Source: Paenibacillus aquistagni | Lineage (GTDB): Bacteria > Bacillota > Bacilli > Paenibacillales > Paenibacillaceae | Direction of reading: 5' to 3' | DNA length: 64,000 bases | Assembly (NCBI RefSeq): GCF_900177815.1 | Contig: NZ_FXAZ01000010.1 | Span: 1 to 64,000 of the forward strand | In this document: one piece after another, positions 38,013 to 46,593 of the stretch | How the letters are laid out: each line of letters begins with the position of its first letter | Position numbering within the stretch: position 1 is the stretch's first letter | Translations under genes and position numbers: made by a program | The notes under the pieces: generated by a model | What the model was told of the DNA's origin: nothing | What the model saw: only the letters and a program-made list of their open reading frames with translations | Databases searched by the model: none

Positions 38013-39047
38013 ATGACATCACGTGGAGTAGAGCATCCCAACAAGAAGGGGGCATACAGCCTTATGATTCTGCTGCTTAGCGCGGCTGTTGGTCTGAGCG
38101 CATGTGGAGGAGGAACAGCTGTACCGAAGAAACAAGATACGCCTGAACAGGGGGCGAAGGCAGAAAGCGCCGTTAAGTCAGAGACGAAGCTTCTTCAGCC
38201 AGAGGAGCTGCCGAAGGCAATGGTTGAAGGTCGGACGGACGTGATATACAGCCAGTTTAGCTCAGACTTTAAGGCTCAGGTAAGTCAAAAGGACTTCAAG
38301 GATATGGTTGCTGAATTTGTTAATGGGGCATCTGCCTTTCATGAGGAGTCGAACTTCCTCTTGAACGATCTTGATCATCGCATCTGGATCGATCCTGCCA
38401 GCAGAAAGGGCATCTTGGCTTTGTTTGATGGGCAGGCAGCTATTGTTGGCTTGCAGATTCTAGAGCTCGGCAAGCCGCATGCATCGGATGAGCAGTATAC
38501 CAATACCACATTCCGCCTGCCATTCAAGGGGGACTGGTTCGTGTTCTGGGGAGGAAATAATGTCTTGTTTAACTACCATTACGAGCATGAGATTCAGCGC
38601 TATGCCTATGACTTCATTCAGGTACAGGATGGGCGCTCCTACCAAGGGGATGAGAAGAAAAATGAAAGCTACTTTGCCTTTGGAAAAGAAGTGCTTGCTC
38701 CTGCGGATGGTGTGGTTGTTACGGTGGTTAATGATATCCCCGACAATGTACCTGTAGGGGTAATGAACGAGCAGAACCCTGCCGGCAATCAGGTCATTAT
38801 TGAGCATAACGGCGAATACAGCATTCTCGCGCATCTGAAGCAGGGGTCGGCGACAGTGAAGGAAGGCGATACGGTGAAACGAGGTGAGGTGATTGGCCAG
38901 CTTGGCAATTCAGGCAACTCTAGCGAGCCGCATCTGCACTTCCAAGTATCGGATGGCAAGGATTTGTTCCAATCACGAGCGATTGCAGTGAAGTGGGAGC
39001 AGGGACTGAACCCGCAAAGAGGGGAAATCATTCAGGGGGGAGAGTAA
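38013..39047 (+). CDS. M23 family metallopeptidase lipoprotein
   Basis: A 344-residue exported lipoprotein with lipobox LSAC (Cys at residue 31) after a hydrophobic segment. An N-terminal domain (about 60-160, AMVEGRTDVIYSQFSSDFK) resembles the DUF3887 module often joined to hydrolases. The LytM domain (about 225-330) has the GxxVxAPADG start, an IEHNGEYSILAHL stretch and the HLHFQ zinc motif. LytM enzymes cut peptide cross-bridges in peptidoglycan, or have a structural role when zinc ligands are missing. The gene faces a two-component system and is a likely target. Confidence 0.9.
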   Translation: MTSRGVEHPNKKGAYSLMILLLSAAVGLSACGGGTAVPKKQDTPEQGAKAESAVKSETKLLQPEELPKAMVEGRTDVIYSQFSSDFKAQVSQKDFKDMVAEFVNGASAFHEESNFLLNDLDHRIWIDPASRKGILALFDGQAAIVGLQILELGKPHASDEQYTNTTFRLPFKGDWFVFWGGNNVLFNYHYEHEIQRYAYDFIQVQDGRSYQGDEKKNESYFAFGKEVLAPADGVVVTVVNDIPDNVPVGVMNEQNPAGNQVIIEHNGEYSILAHLKQGSATVKEGDTVKRGEVIGQLGNSGNSSEPHLHFQVSDGKDLFQSRAIAVKWEQGLNPQRGEIIQGGE

Positions 39048-39131
39048 GCCAGGGTAATACGATTGGACAGCAATGAATTGGGGAAATAAGACTTTATTCC
39101 AATAGATCGATATCGATAGGTTTAAAAGGAG

Positions 39132-39154
39132 AGGCAGCCATAGGGCTGCCTTTT
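39132..39154 (+). terminator. M23 peptidase terminator
   Basis: AGGCAGCC (39132-39139) and GGCTGCCT (39144-39151) with a 4-base loop and a short T tract. Confidence 0.9.
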
Positions 39155-39178
39155 CCTATCATTAGGGCTGTTCTTCCA

Positions 39179-40810
39179 TTATCTCGTGACAGAAGGTAAA
39201 CCTACGAAATACGCCACCAACTCATGAATCATATATTCCCGGCCGATTGGCCCCCAAGGGTCCCATTCTCTTGATTCTGGTATAAAGACACGATTGTTGC
39301 GGACGGCTTGAAGCTTCAGCCATCGCTCATCCTGATAAGCTTGTTGGACCTCATCCTGCTCGCTCCATAGGATAAGGATCTGTTCTGGATCAAGCTGAAC
39401 AATGTCCTCGAAGGCATAGCTGCGGTAAAAGCCATGCTTTACCCTTGGGTCTGGTTGAAAGCCGAGTCCTGTATAAATGAGATCGGCCAGTGCATGCTCC
39501 TTGCAGCCGTACAGACGGCAGTCACCAGGCAGCAGTCGAATAATGACCCAGCTTCCTCGCGATGTAACTGGCAGAAGCTTTACTTTGGCCTCCTCTTCAA
39601 GCGTTTCTACCCGTTCGATGATTCGTCCAGCGGCTTGTTCCCGATGGACTAGGCCTGCAAGCTCTCGCAAATACTGCTCCCATCTTGCAGAAGGGTGGAT
39701 GAAGATCGTATGGGGATTCGTCTTCCATTGACGGTCATTTGGCATATGAAGAGATTGAGTCTTAATAATCGTATCCGGTGATAGCCGCATCACGGTGCTT
39801 GACGACAGCGGACGCTCAGCAGGAAGCGGGAGCGTGCCCTGCAGGCGGTCATGCAGGTAGCTCGGGAAGCCCGAGGAGGTATGGTAGTATTTCGGGTAAG
39901 CGGGAGCCGCAATAGGCTGTATGCCAAGGGCAAGCAAATGGTCCTGCAGAAGATAACTGCTAACCACCGCAATTTTTCGATCTTTTCGTTTCATATAAGC
40001 GGAGGGCGATAAGCCTTCCGTCTTTTTAAAGACACGGCTAAAATACAGTTCGTCTTGATATCCCACGCATTGGGCAATATCGCGAAGCGTCACTTGGCCC
40101 TCACCCATTAATTCCTTAGCCCGCAGCATGCGGATCCGTGTCAAATAGTGTCCAGGCGTCATGCCTGTCAGCTTCTTAAAGGCGCGGCAGTAGGAGCTTG
40201 GCGTCATGCCTGCGAGAATTGGAAGTTCGCTCAGAGCAATCGGCTTCGCAAAGTTGTCCTCCAGGTAATCAATGGTCTGCTGAAGGGTATCTTCTGCTGT
40301 CAGGCCTTGCATCTGATGCTGGGCTTGCAGATGCAGCAGCAGCTCTAAGAAATGAAGCTGCCGTCTCAGCTTTCCCTTCTCGCCTTCTTCCTTAAAGGAC
40401 TGCTCCAGCGGCGTTAACAGATGGTGGAGCGTAACCCCAGAACTGTGCTGTATTTGATGCTGGCTGTGAAGGTTATGGAGGCTATGAATTCGTCCGTGCG
40501 CTTCGGATGAGGGCATGATTGAAGTCTTCGCTATCATCAGCTGCACGCAATGATAGTGAAGGTAGTGGAGCCGCACGGAATGGTCGGTATCATTGATCAG
40601 CTCAAGGGTTCCGTTAGTTCGAAGAATCACAGAGCTTCCCATCTTAAGGGGATGGGTGCTGCCATCAAGAACGACCTTCAGGGTGCCGCTCGTAATCAAG
40701 AGAATAGCAGGACGCTGGATCATGAAGGGCTTGGTGCGGTATCCGGCTCGAATATCATGCTCTTTCAAGGACAAGGGGAAATAAGAGGAATAATGCTGGC
40801 TTTGAGTCAA
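39179..40810 (-). CDS. AraC regulator with siderophore-binding-protein domain (Btr-like)
   Basis: A 543-residue regulator. A cupin-like N-terminal domain is followed by two helix-turn-helix motifs at about 185-280 (IALSELPILAGMTPSSYCRAF; LRDIAQCVGYQDELYFSRVF), then a ~260-residue domain with the fold of periplasmic iron-siderophore binding proteins (AVVSSYLLQDHLLALGIQP). In B. subtilis Btr, this layout senses bacillibactin and activates siderophore uptake genes. Start TTG 40810 has AAAGGAG 10 bases upstream. A perfect Fur box lies in its promoter, and the iron-uptake genes lie divergently, so a role as activator of 41059-45014 is likely. Confidence 0.93.
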   Translation of the reverse strand: MTQSQHYSSYFPLSLKEHDIRAGYRTKPFMIQRPAILLITSGTLKVVLDGSTHPLKMGSSVILRTNGTLELINDTDHSVRLHYLHYHCVQLMIAKTSIMPSSEAHGRIHSLHNLHSQHQIQHSSGVTLHHLLTPLEQSFKEEGEKGKLRRQLHFLELLLHLQAQHQMQGLTAEDTLQQTIDYLEDNFAKPIALSELPILAGMTPSSYCRAFKKLTGMTPGHYLTRIRMLRAKELMGEGQVTLRDIAQCVGYQDELYFSRVFKKTEGLSPSAYMKRKDRKIAVVSSYLLQDHLLALGIQPIAAPAYPKYYHTSSGFPSYLHDRLQGTLPLPAERPLSSSTVMRLSPDTIIKTQSLHMPNDRQWKTNPHTIFIHPSARWEQYLRELAGLVHREQAAGRIIERVETLEEEAKVKLLPVTSRGSWVIIRLLPGDCRLYGCKEHALADLIYTGLGFQPDPRVKHGFYRSYAFEDIVQLDPEQILILWSEQDEVQQAYQDERWLKLQAVRNNRVFIPESREWDPWGPIGREYMIHELVAYFVGLPSVTR

Positions 40811-40843
40811 GCGTAAGCAGCTCCTTTAACAGCTTTTTCTCAT

Positions 40844-40858
40844 TGATAATCATTATCA
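40844..40858. promoter_or_regulatory. Fur box (perfect 7-1-7)
   Basis: TGATAATCATTATCA is an exact match to the B. subtilis 7-1-7 Fur consensus. On the minus strand TTGATA-N17-TAATGA places it over the -10 of the AraC gene. It also lies upstream of the divergent iron-uptake operon. Confidence 0.93.
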
Positions 40859-40997
40859 TTTATATTGTATGTTATCAATAAATGGATATTTTTACAACAG
40901 CAATTGTCGAGTTTCAAGGCGAAGCTGCATATTTTGTCCATATGAATCGGACAATGGCAGCTATACAACAACAAAATTGGGCTCGTTACAATGTAAA

Positions 40998-41012
40998 TGA
41001 AAATCATTATCA
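40998..41012. promoter_or_regulatory. second Fur box (one mismatch)
   Basis: TGAAAATCATTATCA differs from the 7-1-7 consensus at one position. It lies just downstream of a TACAAT -10 (40987-40992), about 50 bases before the lipoprotein gene. Confidence 0.75.
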
Positions 41013-41058
41013 GTCAAGGTGGGGGTTACATATTATCCAAGGAGAGAAGAGGCAGTCG

Positions 41059-41541
41059 TTGTTTATGCGCTTAAGGCGATATGGAGTAGGAGCACTTGTT
41101 AGCTTAAGCGTGCTGTTAAGTCTAATGGCCTGCAGCTCTTCATCGGACAAGCCTGCAGGTCAGGGGTATAATGCCGTTGCCGCGATAGAGTCGAGCCATA
41201 GCGAGGAGAGTTGGGATGCGATTGAGCCGATTGAGATCAAGGATCTGCAGACAGGCGCAGCAGCCATGATTCAAGCGGTAAAGGACTACAAGCAGGCTGT
41301 TGAATCTGAGGATCAAGAATCGGCAGCTGCTCTAGCGCGTGAAATTGTCGGGTTGTGGAAGGCGATGGAGGCTAAGGTCAAGACAATGGATCGAGTGCTG
41401 CATCAAGAACTCACATCAGACATCGTGCTATTGCTGGCAGAGACGTCAACCAAGCCATGGGATCGTGACAGGCTGATCCAGTTGGACTATAAGCTGTACC
41501 AGAGCTTCCGAGATGTGAAGCAGAAGATTCAACATTCTTAA
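41059..41541 (+). CDS. iron-regulated lipoprotein, 160 aa
   Basis: An exported lipoprotein with a basic N-terminus, hydrophobic segment and lipobox LMAC, then a Ser-rich linker. The mature part is helical and acidic (about residues 60-160, AAAMIQAVKDYKQAVESEDQESAAALAREIVGLWKAMEAKVK broken here as a general description of composition). It resembles exported proteins with EfeO/imelysin-like helices but I cannot assign a family. Start TTG 41059 has AAGAGG 6 bases upstream; ATG 41065 is an alternative. It precedes the siderophore-binding gene by 27 bases and has a Fur box upstream, so it belongs to the iron operon. Confidence 0.75.
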   Translation: MFMRLRRYGVGALVSLSVLLSLMACSSSSDKPAGQGYNAVAAIESSHSEESWDAIEPIEIKDLQTGAAAMIQAVKDYKQAVESEDQESAAALAREIVGLWKAMEAKVKTMDRVLHQELTSDIVLLLAETSTKPWDRDRLIQLDYKLYQSFRDVKQKIQHS

Positions 41542-41568
41542 ATCCCAGAAAAGGTTGGTGATAGGTTC

Positions 41569-42855
41569 ATGCATGCATTCAAAATAAGATTTACAGCATT
41601 CAGCTTACTGTTAGCCCTCTTATGCACCTTCATTCCTCTATCTGCTGTACAGGCAGCTGGCAGCAGCGTGAAGGTGACGATCAATGGCCAATCCCTTTCC
41701 TTCGATGAAAAGCCTCGAATGGTTAACGGTCGGACGATGGTCCCTTATCGCACGATTGCTGAAGCGCTGGGCGGTAAAGTAAAATACGATTCCAAAGCAA
41801 AAAAGGCAACCATTACAAAGGGAAGTCAAACGGTAGAGCTGACGCTTGGCAGCAAGACGGCAAAAATTAACGGCAAATCAGCTTCACTCGATGCCGCACC
41901 ATACAATGCGAATGGCACCGTTCTTGTGCCGCTGCGCTTCGTGGGCGAATCGCTTGGCGTATGGGTGAACTGGAACAAGTCTACGACTACCGCTTCTTTG
42001 CTGACGAAGAAGACCATTAAGCACACGCTTGGCTCTACCACGCTAAACAGCGTGCCTAAACGTGCTGTGATCCTGTTTAATGGCGGAGTGGATATCACGG
42101 TCGTGCTTGGCGTGAAGCCGGTTGGTGCCGTTGAATCCTATGTTCAACAGCCATTCTATGAGTATATTCGCTCAAGCCTTGTAGGGACGAAGACTCTTGG
42201 TGATGAGACGCAGCCGAATCTTGAAGCTATTGCCAGCTTGAAGCCGGACGTTATTATTGCAACCAAGGTTCGTCATGAGAAGATTTACAGCCAGCTGAAT
42301 AAGATCGCTCCAACGATCGCAACGGAGGATCTTGCAGATTGGCAGGATAATCTTCAGGTTATGGCTGCTGTGTTCAACAAGGAAGAGAAAGCAGATGCTT
42401 TCATGGCCGATTGGAAAGCTAGAGTAGCTGAATTCAAGAAGAAGCTGCCTGCAAAGGATAAAGGCGCTGCCATTTCCGTCATTCGTATTAATCCAAATGG
42501 AAGTGCTAGAGCTTACAACACGGGCTTTGCCTATCAGATCTTCCAAGAGCTTGGCTTTACAGTTCCGAAGCAGCAGGCTGCATTGAAGCAGGAGCTTGTG
42601 ACCGTAACGTCCAAGGAGCAGGTCAGCCTGCTGGATGGCGACTATATCTTCGACTTCACCACGGACTGGGATGGTGATGGCGCAATTTTCAAACAACAGA
42701 AGGAGTGGACGGATTCTCCGCTTTGGAAAAATCTAAAGGCTGTGAAGAACAAGAAATACTATAAAGTAAACGCGGTGACATGGAACTTGTCCGGCGGCGC
42801 GCTAGCGGCGAAGCTGATGCTGGATGACTTGTATTTCTACTTTGATCTTGAATAG
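41569..42855 (+). CDS. siderophore-binding protein fused to copper-amine-oxidase-type domain
   Basis: A 428-residue exported protein. It has a normal signal peptide (cleavage after VQA, about residue 29) and no lipobox Cys, unusual for a Gram-positive ABC binding protein. Residues ~33-145 form two copper-amine-oxidase N-terminal-like repeats (GRTMVPYRTIAEALGGKV and GTVLVPLRFVGESLGVWVNW), which in Paenibacillaceae often occur on surface proteins. Residues ~150-428 match the FecB/FhuD fold (PKRAVILFNGG, NLEAIASLKPDVIIA). The fusion probably tethers the binder to the wall. It is followed by a partial terminator and two permease genes. Confidence 0.9.
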   Translation: MHAFKIRFTAFSLLLALLCTFIPLSAVQAAGSSVKVTINGQSLSFDEKPRMVNGRTMVPYRTIAEALGGKVKYDSKAKKATITKGSQTVELTLGSKTAKINGKSASLDAAPYNANGTVLVPLRFVGESLGVWVNWNKSTTTASLLTKKTIKHTLGSTTLNSVPKRAVILFNGGVDITVVLGVKPVGAVESYVQQPFYEYIRSSLVGTKTLGDETQPNLEAIASLKPDVIIATKVRHEKIYSQLNKIAPTIATEDLADWQDNLQVMAAVFNKEEKADAFMADWKARVAEFKKKLPAKDKGAAISVIRINPNGSARAYNTGFAYQIFQELGFTVPKQQAALKQELVTVTSKEQVSLLDGDYIFDFTTDWDGDGAIFKQQKEWTDSPLWKNLKAVKNKKYYKVNAVTWNLSGGALAAKLMLDDLYFYFDLE

Positions 42856-42896
42856 AAATCAAGCCAGTTAGCGTATTGGATACAGATATTACAAGA

Positions 42897-42924
42897 AAGA
42901 ATGGGCCTATTGGGTCCATTCTTT
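42897..42924 (+). terminator. intra-operon terminator before permease genes
   Basis: AAGAATGGGCC (42897-42907) pairs with GG...CCATTCTT (42912-42923) with one G-T pair, followed by TTTT. It would reduce permease expression relative to the binding protein. Confidence 0.75.
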
Positions 42925-42966
42925 TCTGCCATCAACATGGTGTAGAGGAGAGGCGGTAAGGTAAGG

Positions 42967-43980
42967 ATGGAAGCTAGACAAAAGAACGCTGCCGCTCAAG
43001 TGTTGGGATTGGCCATCGGTGTTGTGCTCCTTGCAGCAAGCGCAGCAGCAAGTATTCGCTTCGGATTCCAGACCATATCCTGGTCGGATATGATGGGAGC
43101 GTTTACTCATTATCGCGAGGATTCCATGGAGCAGGTTATTGTTCGAACGGCAAGACTGCCAAGAGCGCTCATTGCGATCTCGGTTGGTGCAAGCCTTGCG
43201 TTGGCGGGCGCACTTATGCAGGCCGTTACGCGCAATCCGCTTGCATCTCCAAGCGTGCTGGGCATCAATCAGGGGGCAAGCTTCGCGATTGTTCTAGCCA
43301 TCACGGTGTTCGGCTGGAGCAATGGCCAGATGCTCGTATGGGTGTCCTTTGGCGGGGCCTTTATAGCTGCCGCAGCAGCGTATGTGCTTGGTTCCTTAGG
43401 AAGAGACGGCTTGTCACCGCTTCGTGTCATATTAGGGGGATCCGCGATTGTTGCACTCTATTCCTCTGCTACTCAAGGGCTGCTTGTTCGCAATGAAAAT
43501 GGACTTCAAGACGTCATGTTCTGGCTTGCAGGCTCTATTGCTGCAAGGGATCTCCAGCTCTTGGCCATGGTTATCCCGTATATGATAATAGGCTGGGCTG
43601 CCGCGATGATCCTATCCCCGCAGTTGAATATTCTTGCGCTGGGGGAGGAATTGGCGCGGGGGCTCGGACAGCGAGTAGGGTTGATTCGCCTGGTGGCAGG
43701 CTTTATCGTTGTCTTGCTTGCGGGCGGATCTGTCGCCGTCGCTGGTCCGATCGGGCTTATCGGAATTATCGTGCCGCATATTGCCCGCTATCTGGCCGGT
43801 CAGGACCACCGGTGGCTGCTGCCGTATTGTGCGGTATATGGGGCGGTACTGCTGCTGCTAGCCGATGTGCTGGCCCGCTTTATCATTATGCCTGAAGAGG
43901 TGCCAGTAGGCATTATGACTTCTGTCATTGGCGCTCCTTTCTTTATCTACATTGCGAGAAGGGAGCTGAGAAATAGATGA
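42967..43980 (+). CDS. FecCD-type iron-siderophore ABC permease (first)
   Basis: A 337-residue inner membrane permease with about 9-10 helices. The family stretches RLPRALIAISVGASLALAGALMQAVTRNPLA and GPIGLIGIIVPHIAR are present. Such permeases act as heterodimers with an ATPase on the inside and a binding protein outside. It overlaps the second permease gene by 4 bases (ATGA). The binding protein is upstream; no ATPase gene follows. Confidence 0.95.
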   Translation: MEARQKNAAAQVLGLAIGVVLLAASAAASIRFGFQTISWSDMMGAFTHYREDSMEQVIVRTARLPRALIAISVGASLALAGALMQAVTRNPLASPSVLGINQGASFAIVLAITVFGWSNGQMLVWVSFGGAFIAAAAAYVLGSLGRDGLSPLRVILGGSAIVALYSSATQGLLVRNENGLQDVMFWLAGSIAARDLQLLAMVIPYMIIGWAAAMILSPQLNILALGEELARGLGQRVGLIRLVAGFIVVLLAGGSVAVAGPIGLIGIIVPHIARYLAGQDHRWLLPYCAVYGAVLLLLADVLARFIIMPEEVPVGIMTSVIGAPFFIYIARRELRNR

Positions 43981-45014
43981 AGCTTGGAACACAGGGACGT
44001 GGAAGGGTTATCGTGCCCCAAGGCATCCATCTTCCCACCATGCGCGCTATAGCTGCGCTGCTCGCCGCATGGCTGCTTCTGGCGATCGGCAGTCTTGTAT
44101 TTGGTGAACAAACGATCGCTTTCCCTCGAGCATGGCGCAGTCTGCTTGGACGTGGGGCAAGCGATGAGATTTTTATCGTGCAATCCCTACGAGCACCGCG
44201 CCTTCTAATGGCATTTTTAGTCGGTTCGTCTCTTGCGCTGTCCGGTGCGATCCTGCAGGCTGTGATCAAAAACCCACTTGCCGCTCCAGATGTCATCGGC
44301 ATTAGCGGAGGCGCGTCAGTGGGCGCAGTGGCTTTCATTACTTATTTATCAAGCCATGTGAGCATTCATTGGATGCCTGTGGCCTCCATGATCGGTGCTG
44401 TTGCTGCAGCAGGTCTTGTCTACTGGCTAGCTTGGAAGGATGGGGCTCAGCCGCTTCGGCTTGTTCTAGTGGGGATTGGCATCGGTTCTTTATTATCAGC
44501 ATTAACATCCTTTATGCTCGTCTTCAGCCCCTCGTACTCGGCCAGTTCTTCTTACATCTGGCTGACGGGCACGATCTATGGCTCCACATGGGTCGAAGTC
44601 ACGGTGCTGCTTCCGTGGGTGCTGCTTTTTGGCGTGCTGCTGTATGGATTCAAGGGAGCAATGAATGTCCAACTGCTTGGAGATGAGCTTGCAATAGGGC
44701 TTGGAAGCCGCGTGCAGAGGAATCGAATGGTGCTGATTCTGATCAGTGTGGGGTTGGCTGGAGCCGCAGTGTCGATGGGAGGCGTCATCGGATTTGTCGG
44801 TCTGATTGCTCCTCATATTGCTAGGAAGCTGGTAGGGCCTGTCGCTCATCGTCTGCTTCCTGTTGCAGCGCTAACGGGTGGAGTGGTCGTTGCGTTCGCT
44901 GATCTAGTGGCCAGAACGATATTCCTGCCGCTAGATATCCCAGTTGGAGTCTTTACGTCGGGCATCGGTGCGCCCTTTTTTATTTATTTGCTATATCGAA
45001 CAAGAAAGCAATAA
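43977..45014 (+). CDS. FecCD-type iron-siderophore ABC permease (second)
   Basis: A 345-residue partner of the preceding permease, translationally coupled to it. It has the same signatures (LRAPRLLMAFLVGSSLALSGAILQ; GVIGFVGLIAPHIARKL). The N-terminus carries ~20 extra polar residues (MKLGTQGRGRVIVPQG) before the first helix. Because no ATPase follows, this importer probably shares a FhuC/YusV-type ATPase coded elsewhere, as in B. subtilis. Confidence 0.95.
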   Translation: MKLGTQGRGRVIVPQGIHLPTMRAIAALLAAWLLLAIGSLVFGEQTIAFPRAWRSLLGRGASDEIFIVQSLRAPRLLMAFLVGSSLALSGAILQAVIKNPLAAPDVIGISGGASVGAVAFITYLSSHVSIHWMPVASMIGAVAAAGLVYWLAWKDGAQPLRLVLVGIGIGSLLSALTSFMLVFSPSYSASSSYIWLTGTIYGSTWVEVTVLLPWVLLFGVLLYGFKGAMNVQLLGDELAIGLGSRVQRNRMVLILISVGLAGAAVSMGGVIGFVGLIAPHIARKLVGPVAHRLLPVAALTGGVVVAFADLVARTIFLPLDIPVGVFTSGIGAPFFIYLLYRTRKQ

Positions 45015-45189
45015 GTATGTTGATCCTCAAGAGAAATGGTTATAGCTCAATGACATCTATTTTAGGCAAGGCTCCAGTTTAGATTCGTCCATTAGCGCCT
45101 GCTCTGCTGCCTTCCCGATTATTCCTTTCTCCTTTATTTGTGTTATCATAGTACTATCTTTAAATCTTCAGATATTAGGAGAGTATGTG

Positions 45190-45516
45190 ATGTATCAAGA
45201 GGTTCAGCAGTTTAAAGCTGATTTTTTCAAGGCGTTGGCTCATCCTTTACGTATACGAATTCTTGAAATATTGTCCGAGGGCAGCAAGACCGTCAATGAG
45301 ATTCAAGCCATTCTTGGAACGGAGGGCTCGGCGGTATCCCAGCAGCTTGCAGTGCTGCGCAGCAAGAATGTAGTGATTGGCGTCAAGGACGGCACATCGG
45401 TGATCTACTCGCTGCGTGATCCATTAATTAAGGAGCTGTTGCAGGTAGCGAAGCAAATTTTCGATAATCATCTTATTAGTGCGATATCCTTGTTGGAAAA
45501 TATGAAAAATCAGTAA
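45190..45516 (+). CDS. ArsR/SmtB family regulator
   Basis: A 108-residue winged-helix regulator. The recognition region runs FKALAHPLRIRILEILSEGSKTVNEI...SAVSQQLAVLRSKNVV. It lacks the ELCVCDL metal-binding motif of ArsR and shows no Cys at all, so it may be a non-metal or redox-independent member. ATG 45190 with AGGAGAG at 45177-45183 is preferred over GTG 45187. It follows the iron permeases by 175 bases and ends before its own terminator. The target is unknown; the SulP gene and hemH are the nearest candidates. Confidence 0.9.
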   Translation: MYQEVQQFKADFFKALAHPLRIRILEILSEGSKTVNEIQAILGTEGSAVSQQLAVLRSKNVVIGVKDGTSVIYSLRDPLIKELLQVAKQIFDNHLISAISLLENMKNQ

Positions 45517-45547
45517 AAACCCTTGCTGCTCATAAATAGGGGAAAGA

Positions 45548-45600
45548 GAGCTTGCTGGATAGGCTGAGTATCATTTGCCCGTATGCAGTAAGCTCTTTTT
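45548..45600 (+). terminator. terminator of arsR-family gene
   Basis: GAGCTTGCTG (45548-45557) and CAGTAAGCTC (45586-45595), one G-T pair, followed by five T. Confidence 0.85.
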
Positions 45601-45642
45601 GCGATACCCGTTTATTTTTATCCTTCTATTCTATTGCTGTAT

Positions 45643-46593
45643 TCAACTGCAATTTTCCACGAGCTCCTTCAAAATGCCTGCAAGAGCAGGATCATCATTG
45701 AACGGATGGACATAAGTAAAGCTCTCCCCGCCATGATCCAGGAAGTAGGCCTTATTCTCGCCTTCAATCTCTTCTATTGTTTCTAAGCAGTCGGATACAA
45801 AGCCTGGTGTAACCACGAGCACATGCTTAATTCCCTCCTGCGGGAGACGTTTCATCGTCTCGTCTGTAGCAGGTGTCAGCCATTCGTCAGGACCGAACTT
45901 GGACTGATAGGTTAGCTGGTAAGGGACATCCCCTACTTTTTCCATCACAAGCGCTGTGGTCTGCTCACAGTGCACAGGATAACAATCCCCCTTGTGGACA
46001 TAAGACACGGGTATGCCGTGATAGGAGAAGAGGATCATATCAATCGTCTTCTGCTCGTCGAGCTTCTGCTTAATGTGATCTGCGAGCCATGAGATATAAC
46101 GCGGATGCTCATGAAAGGCGTGGATCATATGCAGGCTTGGGATTGTGTTTTGCTGCAAAAAATATCGCATGGCTTGATCAAAGACAGTAGCCGTCGTCGT
46201 AACGGAATATTGCGGATAGAGGGGAATGATGACGAGATCCGTAACGCCAAGCTTTATCATATCCTCTAATGCGGCTCCCAGCAGAGGATCACTGTAGGAC
46301 ATGGCATAGCGAACAATTCGGTCTGGAAGCAGCTCCTGCAGATGCTTTGCTTGGGCCTTCGTGTAAATAAGCAAAGGAGATCCCTCTTCTCGCCATATTT
46401 CCTGATACAGCTTGGCTGATTTCTTCGGTCTTGTCTGCAAAATGATGCCGTGAAGGATCGGAAGCCACATCCAGCGCGGCTTGTCGATGACACGAGCGTC
46501 GCTTAAAAATCGGCGCAAATAACGCTTTACCGCAGCCGGTTCTGGTTGATCCGGTGTGCCTAAATTTACGATGAGTACGCCCTTGTTGGACAT
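45643..46593 (-). CDS. hemH: ferrochelatase, resembling the proteobacterial protoporphyrin type
   Basis: Inserts Fe2+ into a porphyrin at the end of heme synthesis. The 316-residue product has the catalytic His192 in SYHGIP and Glu271 in DCLETIEEI. These stretches, along with YPVHCEQTT, FGPDEWLTPATDETM and the N-terminal VNLGTPDQPEPAAVKRYLRRFLSD, resemble E. coli HemH. They do not match the B. subtilis type, which has SAHSLP and uses coproporphyrin. AGGAGG precedes the ATG. It stands alone between convergent arsR and divergent SulP. The iron neighbourhood suggests an accessory or acquired enzyme; a second ferrochelatase elsewhere is likely. Confidence 0.92.
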   Translation of the reverse strand: MSNKGVLIVNLGTPDQPEPAAVKRYLRRFLSDARVIDKPRWMWLPILHGIILQTRPKKSAKLYQEIWREEGSPLLIYTKAQAKHLQELLPDRIVRYAMSYSDPLLGAALEDMIKLGVTDLVIIPLYPQYSVTTTATVFDQAMRYFLQQNTIPSLHMIHAFHEHPRYISWLADHIKQKLDEQKTIDMILFSYHGIPVSYVHKGDCYPVHCEQTTALVMEKVGDVPYQLTYQSKFGPDEWLTPATDETMKRLPQEGIKHVLVVTPGFVSDCLETIEEIEGENKAYFLDHGGESFTYVHPFNDDPALAGILKELVENCS

